Shown here in pieces: positions 37,090-45,654 of a stretch of 64,000 bases of DNA (positions within the stretch are counted from its first letter, which is position 1; each line of letters starts with the position of its first letter). The notes under the pieces are model-generated. The model was not told the DNA's origin, made no database searches, and worked only from the letters and a program-made list of their open reading frames with translations. The stretch is from the NCBI GenBank assembly GCA_028284345.1, contig JANQRY010000008.1, forward strand, positions 836,790-900,789, in the 5' to 3' direction. The stretch comes from Hyphococcus sp. (GTDB lineage Bacteria > Pseudomonadota > Alphaproteobacteria > Caulobacterales > Parvularculaceae). The position numbers were made by a program, and so were the translations under genes.

Positions 37090-37731
37090 ATGACCCAGCC
37101 CCCTGACGCCGACCTCGCCAGCGATCTCGCCTATGTGCGCACGCTCGCCGAGGAGGGCGCCCACGCGCCGCTGGTGGGCGGGCGCTTTTACGTCATCTGG
37201 GGCGGGCTGATGGCCGCGGCGAGCATGACTGCATACCTCACCACGATGGACGTCCTGCCCCTGGGCGTCGCCGGCATGATCGCGCCGTGGATCGTCGCCG
37301 GCGTCATCGGCTGGGTTCTTTCCTTCACCATCGGGCGCCGGTCCGGCGCCAAGCCGGGCGCGGCGACCCTTGGCAACAAGACGGCCGCGGCGACTTGGTT
37401 TGCGGTCGGCGTTTTCATAACGCTGTTCTGGGCGGCGATGATGTTGGTGCACGGACAATATACGGAGTACGGCGTGCCGCGCTATTTCCTCTTTTCGTTG
37501 CTGTTTCCCATCGGCTTCGGCGTTTACGGCGTTGCGTTTCTGGCAACGGCCACGGCGGCCCGCGTCGGCTGGCTGCGGTATTTTGCTATTCTCTCCTGGG
37601 CGTTTATGAGCGTAACGATGTTCATGCTGGCCTCTCCCCATCAGTTTCTGGTCGGCGCCGTCGGCATGATCGCTTGCGCCGTCGCGCCCGGCCTCATGCT
37701 GATGCGGCGCGAACCGGCGGATATCGTCTGA
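37090..37731 (+). CDS. Multi-pass membrane protein paired with a regulator
   Basis: 213 residues with about six membrane helices (residues about 30-48, 55-77, 97-117, 125-147, 150-170 and 177-195) and a soluble N-terminal region (LASDLAYVRTLAEEGAHAPL). I recognise no transport or enzyme signature. A GGAG lies five bases before ATG 37090; ATG 37078 and TTG 37075 are further in-frame starts. The winged-helix regulator follows 16 bases downstream on the same strand, so the pair is an operon controlled by the upstream palindrome. Confidence 0.65.
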   Translation: MTQPPDADLASDLAYVRTLAEEGAHAPLVGGRFYVIWGGLMAAASMTAYLTTMDVLPLGVAGMIAPWIVAGVIGWVLSFTIGRRSGAKPGAATLGNKTAAATWFAVGVFITLFWAAMMLVHGQYTEYGVPRYFLFSLLFPIGFGVYGVAFLATATAARVGWLRYFAILSWAFMSVTMFMLASPHQFLVGAVGMIACAVAPGLMLMRREPADIV

Positions 37732-37747
37732 CAACGGATAATATGCA

Positions 37748-38062
37748 ATGACCAGCCGGGACTTTGACTATCGCGGGATCGACGACGTCATTCACGGACG
37801 TTTGCGGCTCGCCGTCATGGCCTATCTCTCCGGCGCGGGAACAGCCGATTTCAACGAGTTGAAAGCAAAGATCGGCGGCACGGACGGCAATCTTTCCGTT
37901 CATATCCGCAAGCTCGAAGAGGCGGGCTATGTGTCCGTCGAGAAATCCTTCGCCGGCCGCAAGCCGCAGACGCGGCTCAGCCTCACCGATAAGGGGCGCG
38001 CGGCGTGGATCGCCTATATCGGCCGCATGGAGGCGCTGATGCGCCCGGATGCGGCTGAGTAA
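37748..38062 (+). CDS. Winged-helix transcriptional regulator (PF13601-like)
   Basis: 104 residues, essentially one winged-helix domain. IDDVIHGRLRLAVMAYLSG is followed by the recognition helix region FNELKAKIGGTDGNLSVHIR and then KLEEAGYVSVEKSFAGRKPQ (wing). TRLSLTDKGRAAW closes the domain. This is the pattern of PF13601/MarR-ArsR-like dimeric regulators commonly co-transcribed with a membrane protein. No ligand-binding domain or Cys sensor. It likely binds the 37050-37073 palindrome and represses its own operon. Confidence 0.88.
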   Translation: MTSRDFDYRGIDDVIHGRLRLAVMAYLSGAGTADFNELKAKIGGTDGNLSVHIRKLEEAGYVSVEKSFAGRKPQTRLSLTDKGRAAWIAYIGRMEALMRPDAAE

Positions 38063-38069
38063 GGCCTGC

Positions 38070-38369
38070 CTAGCGCCGCGACGTCAGGATGCGGGCGATC
38101 AGCCAGATCGGAATGACGATGGCGGCGCCGATCAGGAAATAGGTGACCACATTGACGACGATCTCGCCGAAGCTGTCGCCGATCGTAGCGATGATATCGC
38201 GCACCCAGCGGAAAACGCCGTCCCAGAATTCAAATGCGCCAAGGCCGATAAAGGAAAAAATCGCCCCGACGAATATGCTGGCGATGACGAGTTGAAGGAC
38301 GGTCCGGCCGACGCTGCCGCCGAAAATCCTTTGTTTGATCGCATCGCTGCGTTTGTGCTGTTCCGCCAT
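38070..38369 (-). CDS. DUF6460 family membrane protein
   Basis: 99 residues. Two membrane helices (about 22-43 and 72-95) flank a linker rich in aromatic residues (WDGVFRWVRDI). IFGGSVGRTVLQLVIASIFVG and YFLIGAAIVIPIWLIARIL match the small alphaproteobacterial DUF6460 family. Function unknown. GGAG lies six bases before ATG 38369. Convergent with the winged-helix regulator. Confidence 0.72.
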   Translation of the reverse strand: MAEQHKRSDAIKQRIFGGSVGRTVLQLVIASIFVGAIFSFIGLGAFEFWDGVFRWVRDIIATIGDSFGEIVVNVVTYFLIGAAIVIPIWLIARILTSRR

Positions 38370-38458
38370 GACCCGCTCCGCATACGCCACATTCTGAGGC
38401 GTCCATGATTCTACGCGGGGGCGGCGTGAAGTTCAATGCGGGGGCCCCATAGCGCCGG

Positions 38459-39313
38459 CTATGCGGCGTTTTCGGTGTAAACCGTCCGGCTCGGGAACGG
38501 GATTGAGACCCCCGACGCGTCAAAGGCCTCCTTGACCGCTTTTGTCAGCGCCCATTTCACAGGGAAATAATCGTCGCGGTCGACCCATACGCGGCAAATG
38601 ATGTCGACGGAGGAATCGCCGAGATTGTCGACGGCGATCACCGGTTCCGGGTCTTTCATGGCGCGGGCTTCCTTCTCCACTTCGCCGCGAATGACGTTCA
38701 TCGCCTTGTCGAGATTGTCACCATAGGAAACGCCGAAAACGAGATCGACCCGGCGCGTCTCGTAACCGGCGTAGTTGGTGATGACGTCCTCGAAGATCTT
38801 GCCGTTCGGCACGACGATCATCTTGTTGTCGGGGGTGGCGATTTCCGTCGTGAAAAGACCGATCTGCTTGACCTTGCCGGCGACGCCGGCGGCTTCCACA
38901 TAATCGCCGACGTCAAAGGGGCGAAAGCCGAGCATCATCACGCCCGAGGCCACATGGCCCAGCGTCCCTTGCAGGGCGAGACCGATGGCGAGGCCCGCGG
39001 CGCCGATCACCGCGGCGAAGCTGGTTGTCGGCACGCCGAAGACGCCGAGCGTCGTGATGACCACAAGCGCGATCAGCCCGTAATAGACAAGGCTCGACAA
39101 AAAGCCGGACAGGGTCTCGTCAACGCGCGGCGAACGCAGCATGGCCTTGCGCGCAATGTTGCGGATGCGGCCCGCGATCCACAATCCGAGCACGAGAACG
39201 ACGAGCGCGCCGATGGCGCTGGGCAAAAACGCCGCTGCTTTTTCCACGAGACCTTGAAGAAATTCGACCGCGACATCGAAGTCTGCGGCGGCTGCGGCGC
39301 CATTTTCCATCAT
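38459..39313 (-). CDS. Small-conductance mechanosensitive channel (MscS family)
   Basis: 284 residues, the size of E. coli MscS. Three N-terminal membrane helices are followed by the pore helix GAAGLAIGLALQGTLGHVASG (split here across TM3) and the beta domain FDVGDYVEAAGVAGKVKQIGLF. TPDNKMIVVPNGKIF and a C-terminal alpha/beta domain follow. It relieves turgor with MscL, encoded at 4 kb. Start ATG 39313. Confidence 0.93.
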   Translation of the reverse strand: MMENGAAAAADFDVAVEFLQGLVEKAAAFLPSAIGALVVLVLGLWIAGRIRNIARKAMLRSPRVDETLSGFLSSLVYYGLIALVVITTLGVFGVPTTSFAAVIGAAGLAIGLALQGTLGHVASGVMMLGFRPFDVGDYVEAAGVAGKVKQIGLFTTEIATPDNKMIVVPNGKIFEDVITNYAGYETRRVDLVFGVSYGDNLDKAMNVIRGEVEKEARAMKDPEPVIAVDNLGDSSVDIICRVWVDRDDYFPVKWALTKAVKEAFDASGVSIPFPSRTVYTENAA

Positions 39314-39556
39314 CGTTCCTTTCGCTTTGCCCCTTGCCTTGTTTGAGGCGATCCGTTGCGACCTGCGGCGCTATAGCGAACCTCGCCGGCGCCGTGAAGG
39401 GCGCAACCGGAGGGCGAGCGGCGCCCGTTAAAATTTCCCGTCAAAGGCGAAAATCGCGCTCTTTCCCGCATTTGGTCGATACGTATGCACGCCCGTTCCG
39501 GATGCGCCTACGCTGCGGCGAAAGTTTGTTGTGTTGCGTTCAGGAGCATCCGCCCC

Positions 39557-40783
39557 ATGGAGCAGAGCCCCCGTCTTTCCCTTTCCTATGTGGCGCCGAG
39601 CCAGGCGCAAAAACATGTCACCGTTAACGAAACCTTCCGGCGTCTCGACGCGCTGGTGCAGCTGACGGTGCGCTCGCGGAAGGTCTCGGCAGAGCCGGCC
39701 TCCCCGGCCGAAGGGGACGGCTATATCCTGCCGGCGTCCCCGACCGGCGCGGCCTGGGACAATTACGCGGCGGACGATCTCGCCTTTTTCCAGGACGGCG
39801 CCTGGGTTTCGATTGCGAGCGTCGAGGGCGTGCGGGCCTTTGTCGCCGACGAAGGCGACATGGTTGTCTTTGACGGCGCCGCCTGGACGCCGATCGCCGT
39901 TGGCGAAGACGCCGACAAATTCGGCGTCAATGCGACCGCCGACGCGACCAACCGGCTGAGCGTCAAATCCGATGCGGTCCTCTTCAGCCATGATGACGTG
40001 ACGCCGGGCTCGGGCGACGCGCAGGTGAAGGTCAACAAGGCCGCCGCCGGCGATACGGCGTCGCATCTCTTTCAAACGGGGTTTTCCGGCCGCGCCGAAT
40101 TCGGCCTTACCGGCGACGATGATTTTCACGTGAAAGTCAGTCCGAACGGCAGCTCATGGAATGAGGCGTTCATTGTCGATAAGGATACGGGCGATACGAC
40201 ATTCACTGAGCGCATGGTGATGCTTACCGGATCGAGCATGGGCGAGCCGGTTGTGCAGATCGAGTGCGAAGGCGTGACGACGCCGGCGACGCCGATGCGC
40301 ATGACCAGATATTCCGACAATAGCTTGCCGCCGGTGATATTTGGGAGAAAAGCAAGGGGAACGCGCGCAAGCCCCGGCGCCGTGCAATCCGGCGACACGC
40401 TCTTCCAGTTCAATCTGCAGGGATACCATTCCGGCGGCGACTTTGGCGCCGCGGTCGGTCAGTTACGGTTCGTCGCGTCAGAAAATTTCACCTCAAGCGC
40501 TCAGGGAGCGGAATTTCAGGTGCGCGTCACCGAGAACGGGAACAGCGCGTCCTTTGAAGCGTTCCGCGTTGCGAACGACGGCGCCGTTCAGATGGGCGGC
40601 GCCAATACGGTGATCGACAAGAACCGGCATCATCAGTTGCGGTCCTATACGGTTGCGGGGCTGCCCTCGGCGGCGACGGCGGGTCAGATGATTTACGTTT
40701 CCGACGAAACCGGCGGCGCGGTTCCGGCGTTTTCGGATGGAACGAACTGGCGCCGCGTCACCGACCGCGCGGTGGTCGCATGA
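39557..40783 (+). CDS. DUF2793 protein, phage/GTA tail-fibre type
   Basis: 408 residues. The N-terminal domain (about 5-110) is a clear DUF2793: LSLSYVAPSQAQKHVTVNET, GDGYILPASPTGAAWDNYA and VEGVRAFVADEGDMVVFDGA. The remainder is Gly/Thr/Asn-rich, beta-type and repetitive, as in receptor-binding or tail-fibre proteins, and ends in a YVSDETGGAVPAF-SDGTNW-RR carbohydrate-module-like tail also seen in phage fibres. DUF2793 proteins are found with alphaproteobacterial phages and gene transfer agents. AGGAG lies ten bases before ATG 39557. The next two genes look like a lysis pair. Confidence 0.82.
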   Translation: MEQSPRLSLSYVAPSQAQKHVTVNETFRRLDALVQLTVRSRKVSAEPASPAEGDGYILPASPTGAAWDNYAADDLAFFQDGAWVSIASVEGVRAFVADEGDMVVFDGAAWTPIAVGEDADKFGVNATADATNRLSVKSDAVLFSHDDVTPGSGDAQVKVNKAAAGDTASHLFQTGFSGRAEFGLTGDDDFHVKVSPNGSSWNEAFIVDKDTGDTTFTERMVMLTGSSMGEPVVQIECEGVTTPATPMRMTRYSDNSLPPVIFGRKARGTRASPGAVQSGDTLFQFNLQGYHSGGDFGAAVGQLRFVASENFTSSAQGAEFQVRVTENGNSASFEAFRVANDGAVQMGGANTVIDKNRHHQLRSYTVAGLPSAATAGQMIYVSDETGGAVPAFSDGTNWRRVTDRAVVA

Positions 40784-40841
40784 CGCCATCGCTTATTCCC
40801 GCTCCCGGCATTCCTGTTTTCGGCGGCGCGCGGCGGCGTTG

Positions 40842-41246
40842 ATGTGGAACGTTTTGCAAACCATCGGCGAGCAGACGCCGGCGATCGCCGCCGCTGCGAT
40901 TGTCGCCGTCATGATCGGGCTGGCGGCGTTGCGATTTTTGGAATCGCGCAGCGGTCGCGTGTTTGACCTGAGGAAAAGCGAAAGCGCGTCGACCGGCGGC
41001 CTCGCGGCGAAAATCATGGCGATGTCGGCGGAGCAGAACAAAACCATCGCCGCCCAATGCGCCATGATCGCCGAGCAGCAGACGCAGATCGCGGAGTTGC
41101 GGACCGATCTTGAAAAATGCGTCGCCGAATGCGCGAAATGTCACGAAGAACGCGCCCGGGACCGCGCTCAACGGGCTTTGGAACGCGCTGACCGCGACCG
41201 TGAGATCGCGGCGCTGAAAGCGGCGATCTCCGCGGTCAAGGGATGA
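40842..41246 (+). CDS. Membrane-anchored coiled-coil protein, putative lysis accessory
   Basis: 134 residues. One membrane helix (about 10-30: TPAIAAAAIVAVMIGLAALR) is followed by a long coiled coil (about 50-130), with LEKCVAECAKCHEER in the middle. The layout is like a phage inner-membrane spanin or holin-associated protein, but no sequence family is certain. Its stop overlaps the endolysin ATG (ATGA), so the two are co-translated. It could hold the lysozyme near the membrane or help disrupt the envelope. Confidence 0.55.
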   Translation: MWNVLQTIGEQTPAIAAAAIVAVMIGLAALRFLESRSGRVFDLRKSESASTGGLAAKIMAMSAEQNKTIAAQCAMIAEQQTQIAELRTDLEKCVAECAKCHEERARDRAQRALERADRDREIAALKAAISAVKG

Positions 41247-41713
41247 CCGGGACGGGGCCCATGACCGTCAGCCCCGAGGGGCTCGATTTCATCAAGCGCT
41301 GGGAGGGGCTGGAAACAAAAGCCTACCCGGACGTCGCCGGCGTCTGGACCATCGGCTACGGCCACACGGACGGGTTTCGCGACGGCCGGCTTGGTCCCGC
41401 GAGCGAGATCGACGAAGCGCGGGCCGAGGCGTTGTTGCGCGCCGACCTCGCCGGCCGGGAGGAAACCGTTCGCCGTCTCGTCCGTATCGGGATCAACCAG
41501 CATGCGTTCGACGCGCTGGCGAGTTTTGAATTCAACACCGGCGCCCTGGCGCGGTCGACGGCGCTCAAACGGCTTAATGCAGGCGACCGGGCGGGCGCGG
41601 CCGCGGCGCTCCTCTGGTGGAACAAGGCGAGGATCGACGGCGCGCTGGTCGAAATCCCGGGCCTTGCGCGCCGGCGCGCCGCAGAAGCGGCGCTGTTTCT
41701 TAAGCCGACCTGA
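41243..41713 (+). CDS. GH24 endolysin (phage-type lysozyme)
   Basis: 156 residues. The E-8x-D-5x-T catalytic triad of the R21/T4 lysozyme family is intact: E21, D30 and T36 in RWEGLETKAYPDVAGVWTIG. YGHTDG, FDALASFEFNTGA, then WNKARIDG and IPGLARRRAAE are typical of GH24. It cleaves peptidoglycan glycan strands. There is no Sec or SAR-type hydrophobic N-terminus, so access to the wall would need a holin or another export route. It follows the coiled-coil gene by a 4-base overlap and overlaps the convergent msrB end by 14 bases. Confidence 0.92.
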   Translation: MTGTGPMTVSPEGLDFIKRWEGLETKAYPDVAGVWTIGYGHTDGFRDGRLGPASEIDEARAEALLRADLAGREETVRRLVRIGINQHAFDALASFEFNTGALARSTALKRLNAGDRAGAAAALLWWNKARIDGALVEIPGLARRRAAEAALFLKPT

Positions 41714-42209
41714 AGACGAGGGCGACGCCGTTATTGCAATAGCGCAGGCCCGTCGGTTCCGGTCCGTCCTTGAAGACATGGCCCTGATGGCCGCCGCATC
41801 GCGCGCAGTGATATTCCGTGCGGGGAATAATCAGTTTGAAGTCGCGCTTAAACCCCAGCGCGCCCGGCAGATAGTCCCAGAAGCTGGGCCAGCCCGTGCC
41901 GCTCTCGAACTTCGTTTCGGACGAAAAGAGCTCATAGCCGCAGCCGGCGCAGGCGTAGATCCCGTCGCGCTTTTCATCATTGAGGGGGCTCGAGCCCGGC
42001 CGTTCCGTCGCTTCCTTGCGCAGCACCGCATAGGCTTCCCGCGGCAGCCGGTCTTTCCATTCCGCTTCCGTCAATTGCCATTTCTCGAAGTCGGGAATGG
42101 TCGCCGGGTCGGGGTTTTCATTGGCCATTGTCGGTCCCGTATAGATGATTGCAGCGCCGCCTGCGCCCAGTCCTGCGCGTAGCGCAGATCGTCTTGTGAG
42201 TATCGTCAT
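41700..42209 (-). CDS. msrB: Tat-exported peptide-methionine (R)-S-oxide reductase
   Basis: 169 residues. A twin-arginine signal (TRRSALRAGLGAGGAA) precedes the SelR/MsrB domain, so this copy probably repairs oxidised methionine in the periplasm. Zinc ligands are CAGCG and CARCG. The core FESGTGWPSFWDYLPGAL is diagnostic. The catalytic Cys is in GLRYCNNGVALVF, where RYC(N/I)N is the family site. Electrons would need a periplasmic donor; none is adjacent. Confidence 0.92.
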   Translation of the reverse strand: MTILTRRSALRAGLGAGGAAIIYTGPTMANENPDPATIPDFEKWQLTEAEWKDRLPREAYAVLRKEATERPGSSPLNDEKRDGIYACAGCGYELFSSETKFESGTGWPSFWDYLPGALGFKRDFKLIIPRTEYHCARCGGHQGHVFKDGPEPTGLRYCNNGVALVFRSA

Positions 42210-42260
42210 GGTGCTCCGCTCTTACGCAAACTGAGCCGCTTTATCTACTGGCGGGGGCCC

Positions 42261-43199
42261 TCAGAGGGAACGCATGGCAAGGTCACAAATCGGCGCCAGG
42301 GTCAGCAAAAGCCCCGCATCGCGGTTCGATTTGAACCGCTTCAAGCAATTGTGAGGATCGTCAATGTCGAGGGAGCGGATCTGCCAGGCGAAATGCGCCG
42401 CCGCCGGGAGAAGCGCGGCGTAAAAAACCGCGCCGGCGCCGATCAGCAGTCCCGCCGCGACAAAGCCGGCGATGGACATAGCGTAAAACACGGCAAGCCA
42501 CGGGGCCGTCGCGCGCCCGAATTTAAGCGCCGTCGACTTCACGCCGATCAGGGCGTCGTCCTCCTTGTCCTGATGGGCGTAGATGGTGTCGTAGCCGAGG
42601 GTCCACGCGACGCCGGCCCCGTAGACCGCCCAGGCCGCCGGCGCGAGATCGCCCGCCGCCGCGGCGTAACCGACAAGAACGCCCCAGTTGAACGTCAGCC
42701 CGAGCCAGGCTTGCGGCCAGTAGGTAATGCGCTTCATGAACGGATAGGCCGCAACGAGGGCCAGGGACCCGAGGCCCACAAGGATCGCGAAGCGATTGAA
42801 CTGCAACAGAACGACAAGCCCGATGAAGCAAAGCGCAATGAGAAAGACCGACGCCTGCCGCACCGTGATCTGTCCCGACGGGATCGGGCGCAAGGCGGTG
42901 CGTTCCACCTGCCCGTCGAAATCCCGATCGACAATATCGTTATAGGCGCAGCCGGCCCCGCGCATGACCACGGCGCCGACGCCCATAAGCGCGGCGAACC
43001 ACAACAGCGCCGGAGCGGCGAAGCCGTTCGCCGCCGCGAAGGCCAGACCCCACAGGCACGGGATATAAAGCAGCCACGCGCCGATCGGCCGGTCGGCGCG
43101 GGCGAGGCGAAGATAGGGCTGCGCCGGCGCCGGCATGGCGCTCACCCAGTTGTCGGGCGCAGCGTCTGGCGTCGACGGCGAGGCGGTTTGGTTGCTCAT
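42261..43199 (-). CDS. ubiA: 4-Hydroxybenzoate polyprenyltransferase
   Basis: 312-residue polytopic prenyltransferase that attaches the polyprenyl tail to 4-hydroxybenzoate in ubiquinone synthesis. Both Asp-rich motifs are present: NDIVDRDFDGQVERT (with RPIPSG following) and DTIYAHQDKEDDALIG. About eight membrane helices. ATG 43199 gives a family-typical length, with a variable N-terminus. Divergent from rsmE across a 191-base gap with two hairpins. It supplies the ubiquinone oxidised and reduced by the alternative oxidase chain. Confidence 0.95.
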   Translation of the reverse strand: MSNQTASPSTPDAAPDNWVSAMPAPAQPYLRLARADRPIGAWLLYIPCLWGLAFAAANGFAAPALLWFAALMGVGAVVMRGAGCAYNDIVDRDFDGQVERTALRPIPSGQITVRQASVFLIALCFIGLVVLLQFNRFAILVGLGSLALVAAYPFMKRITYWPQAWLGLTFNWGVLVGYAAAAGDLAPAAWAVYGAGVAWTLGYDTIYAHQDKEDDALIGVKSTALKFGRATAPWLAVFYAMSIAGFVAAGLLIGAGAVFYAALLPAAAHFAWQIRSLDIDDPHNCLKRFKSNRDAGLLLTLAPICDLAMRSL

Positions 43200-43268
43200 G
43201 CAACCCCTATAGCAACGGGTAGCGATATGGTCATGGTCAAAACAACTCCCCCCGATTTTCCGGCGAAG

Positions 43269-43291
43269 TTGGACGGACGGGAACCGTCCAA
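43269..43291. other. Strong intergenic hairpin
   Basis: TTGGACGG and CCGTCCAA are perfectly complementary (8 bp) around ACGGGAA, in the gap between divergent ubiA and rsmE. It has no T tract. It could be a 5'-leader element, an operator or a degenerate repeat. Confidence 0.5.
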
Positions 43292-43349
43292 CGGAATCCA
43301 GCGGATGCGCCTTTTTTTGTCATGCGGCCTCGGTTACGAATTCCAGCCA

Positions 43350-43380
43350 TTCTGGACCCCGGCTTTCGCCGGGGAGAACG
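43350..43380. repeat. Small palindromic repeat unit
   Basis: CCCCGGC-TTTC-GCCGGGG (43357-43374) within TTCTGGACCCCGG. This resembles a common dispersed intergenic element of alphaproteobacteria. It lies 11-34 bases before the rsmE start, so it may also be a stable leader hairpin. It differs from the 18.3-kb repeat in sequence and size. Confidence 0.55.
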
Positions 43381-43390
43381 GTGAACATTT

Positions 43391-44161
43391 GTGACGCCCC
43401 GCCTTTTCATCAATGCACCGCTTGCCGAGAGTGCGGCTGCGCCGCTTTCCGCCGAACAGGCGCACTACTTAAAAAATGTACTGCGTCGCGATGAAGGCGA
43501 CGCCGTTCTTCTTTTTAACGGCAGCGACGGCGAGTTCTCCGCGGTCATTGCCGAATTGAAAAAGAAAGGGGGGCTCGCAACGGTCGGGGCGCAAACGCGC
43601 CCGCAGGCGGCGGAACCCGATCTAACGCTTTTCGTTGCGCCGGTAAAACGCGCGGCGCTTGAAACCATTATTCAAAAATCCGTTGAACTCGGCGCGCGGT
43701 CGATATGTCCGGTGATCACCGAACGAACTGTTGCGACACGGATCAATCGCGAGCGCCTTCAGGCTATCGCCGTTGAGGCTGCGGAGCAGTGCGGCCGGTT
43801 AAGCGTTCCCGCGATCGACGAGGCTGTGAAATTCGAGGCGATGTTCGACGATTGGCCTTCGGGCCGCCGACTGATGTTCTGCGACGAAGCCGGCGATGAT
43901 GAAACGAAAGCATGGGGCGGCGGCGAGGGCCGGGCTGCGCCTGCATTAGAAACGCTAAAGTCGTTCGATAAAAAAACTGAAAGCTGGGCGATCCTGATCG
44001 GTCCGGAGGGCGGCTTCTCGCCGGCCGAGCGCGCGGCCTTGCGCGCGCGCGCCTTCGTCGCGCCGGTGACGCTCGGCCCCCGCATCCTGCGCGCGGACAC
44101 CGCGGCGATCGCTGCGTTGACCCTGTGGCAGGCGGCGCTGGGCGATTGGCGGCGGCCTTGA
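43391..44161 (+). CDS. rsmE: 16S rRNA (uracil(1498)-N3)-methyltransferase RsmE
   Basis: 256-residue SPOUT methyltransferase. N-terminal PUA-like domain (PLSAEQAHYLKNVLRRDEGD) is followed by LFVAPVKRAALETIIQKSVE and the SAM knot ILIGPEGGFSPAERAAL, with VTLGPRILRADTAAIAAL at the C-terminus. It methylates U1498 in helix 44 of 16S rRNA. It starts with GTG 43391, preceded by a GGTGAACATTT stretch without a strong Shine-Dalgarno. Next gene on the same strand begins 95 bases later. Confidence 0.95.
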   Translation: MTPRLFINAPLAESAAAPLSAEQAHYLKNVLRRDEGDAVLLFNGSDGEFSAVIAELKKKGGLATVGAQTRPQAAEPDLTLFVAPVKRAALETIIQKSVELGARSICPVITERTVATRINRERLQAIAVEAAEQCGRLSVPAIDEAVKFEAMFDDWPSGRRLMFCDEAGDDETKAWGGGEGRAAPALETLKSFDKKTESWAILIGPEGGFSPAERAALRARAFVAPVTLGPRILRADTAAIAALTLWQAALGDWRRP

Positions 44162-44256
44162 GTCACGTCCGCGTGATGGAATCAAGGCTTGGCGGACCCG
44201 CGCATGCGGCTTAGAGCGGTTGCAGCAGTCGGCGGGCGCCGAGGAGAGACGGCACA

Positions 44257-45654
44257 TTGACCACAGGCAAGGACCCAACCGGCGAAGCGGCGCCGATCGA
44301 ATCAAAGGCGCAGCTTGTCGATTATCTCGCGAGCGGCGCCAAGCCGAAAGCGCAATGGCGCATCGGCACGGAGCACGAAAAATTCGTCTTTTGTCGGACG
44401 AATTTGCGGCCCATTCCTTATGAAGGATCGGATGGGGGCGGGGCCTCTTGCGATGCGGGCATCCGCGACATTCTGGAAAAACTGTCCCAGGAAACGGGAT
44501 GGGAAATCATCCGCGAAGGCGAGCAGCCCATTGGTCTCAAGGGCGAGGGCGCGAGCGTGTCGTTGGAACCCGGGGGTCAGTTTGAACTTTCCGGCGCCGC
44601 GCTTGAGAATATTCACGAGACTTGCGACGAGGTGCACCGTCATCTCGCCGCGGTGAAAAAAGTCTGCGAGCCTCTGGGCGTCGCCTTTCTCGGCATGGGG
44701 TTCGCGCCGACCTGGACGCTCGATGAAACGCCGCGCATGCCGAAGGCGCGTTACAACATCATGCGCAACTACATGCCGAAGGTCGGCGGCCTCGGCCTGG
44801 ACATGATGCATCGCACCTGCACGGTGCAGGTCAATCTCGACTACGCGTCGGAAGCGGACATGCGCGCGAAGTTCAGAACGTCCCTGGCGCTGCAGCCGAT
44901 CGCCACGGCGCTGTTCGCCAATTCCGGGCTCAAGGAAGGCAAGCCCTCGGGCTTTGCCTCCTACCGCGCCCATATCTGGACCGACACCGATCCCGACCGC
45001 ACGGGGCTCCTTCATTTCGTATTCGAGGACGGCTTCGGCTTCGAACGCTATGTCGACTACATGCTCGACGTGCCCATGTATTTCGTCCGCCGCGACGGCC
45101 AATACATAGACGCCGCCGGACAGTCGTTCCGGGACTTTATCAACGGCGCGTTGCCGGCCCTGCCCGGCGAAAAGCCGACCATGGACGACTGGGAAGATCA
45201 TCTGTCCACGGCCTTTCCGGAAGTGCGCCTCAAAACCTTTCTCGAAATGCGCGGCGCCGACGGCGGGCCCTGGGCGCGTATCTGCGCCCTGCCGGCCTTG
45301 TGGGTCGGCCTGTTATATGATGACGCGGCGCTTGCCGCCGCCTGGGACATCGCCAAGGACTGGTCGCGGGAAGAACGCGAAGCGTTGCGCCATGACGCGG
45401 CGAAACTGGGGTTCAAGGCGACGGTCGCCGGCCGGAGCGTTCAGGATATCGCCCTCGACGTGCTCGACATCGCAAGAAGCGGGCTGCGCGCGCGCGCCCG
45501 CGCGGGCAATGTGGATGCGGACGAGACCAGCTTTCTCGATCCCCTGGTCAAGATTGCCGAGGTCGGCGAAACCATGGGCGAATTCACGGAGCGCTGGTTC
45601 CGCGACGAGGCGAAGGGCGACGCGAAACGGTTGTTTGAGGAGTGTAAATACTAG
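44257..45654 (+). CDS. gshA: Glutamate-cysteine ligase
   Basis: 465-residue ATP-dependent enzyme catalysing the first step of glutathione synthesis. It belongs to the plant/alphaproteobacterial GCS2-like group: IGTEHEKFVFC at the start, VSLEPGGQFELSGA, GLDMMHRTCTVQVNLDY and a long C-terminal helical part (ALPALWVGLLYDD). TTG 44257 is the only start in the right place, with GGAG 11 bases upstream; ATG-initiated alternatives are much shorter. Its TAG overlaps the GTG start of the next gene (TAGTG). Confidence 0.94.
   Translation: MTTGKDPTGEAAPIESKAQLVDYLASGAKPKAQWRIGTEHEKFVFCRTNLRPIPYEGSDGGGASCDAGIRDILEKLSQETGWEIIREGEQPIGLKGEGASVSLEPGGQFELSGAALENIHETCDEVHRHLAAVKKVCEPLGVAFLGMGFAPTWTLDETPRMPKARYNIMRNYMPKVGGLGLDMMHRTCTVQVNLDYASEADMRAKFRTSLALQPIATALFANSGLKEGKPSGFASYRAHIWTDTDPDRTGLLHFVFEDGFGFERYVDYMLDVPMYFVRRDGQYIDAAGQSFRDFINGALPALPGEKPTMDDWEDHLSTAFPEVRLKTFLEMRGADGGPWARICALPALWVGLLYDDAALAAAWDIAKDWSREEREALRHDAAKLGFKATVAGRSVQDIALDVLDIARSGLRARARAGNVDADETSFLDPLVKIAEVGETMGEFTERWFRDEAKGDAKRLFEECKY

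Noticed and set aside
39557..41713. A complete prophage
   Set aside because: Only fibre and lysis-type genes occur; flanking genes are housekeeping, and no integrase, terminase, capsid or attachment repeats are visible.
42351..43394. 347-codon plus-strand frame across ubiA
   Set aside because: Antisense of a clear UbiA with both Asp-rich motifs; protein is Arg/Asp-rich without domain.
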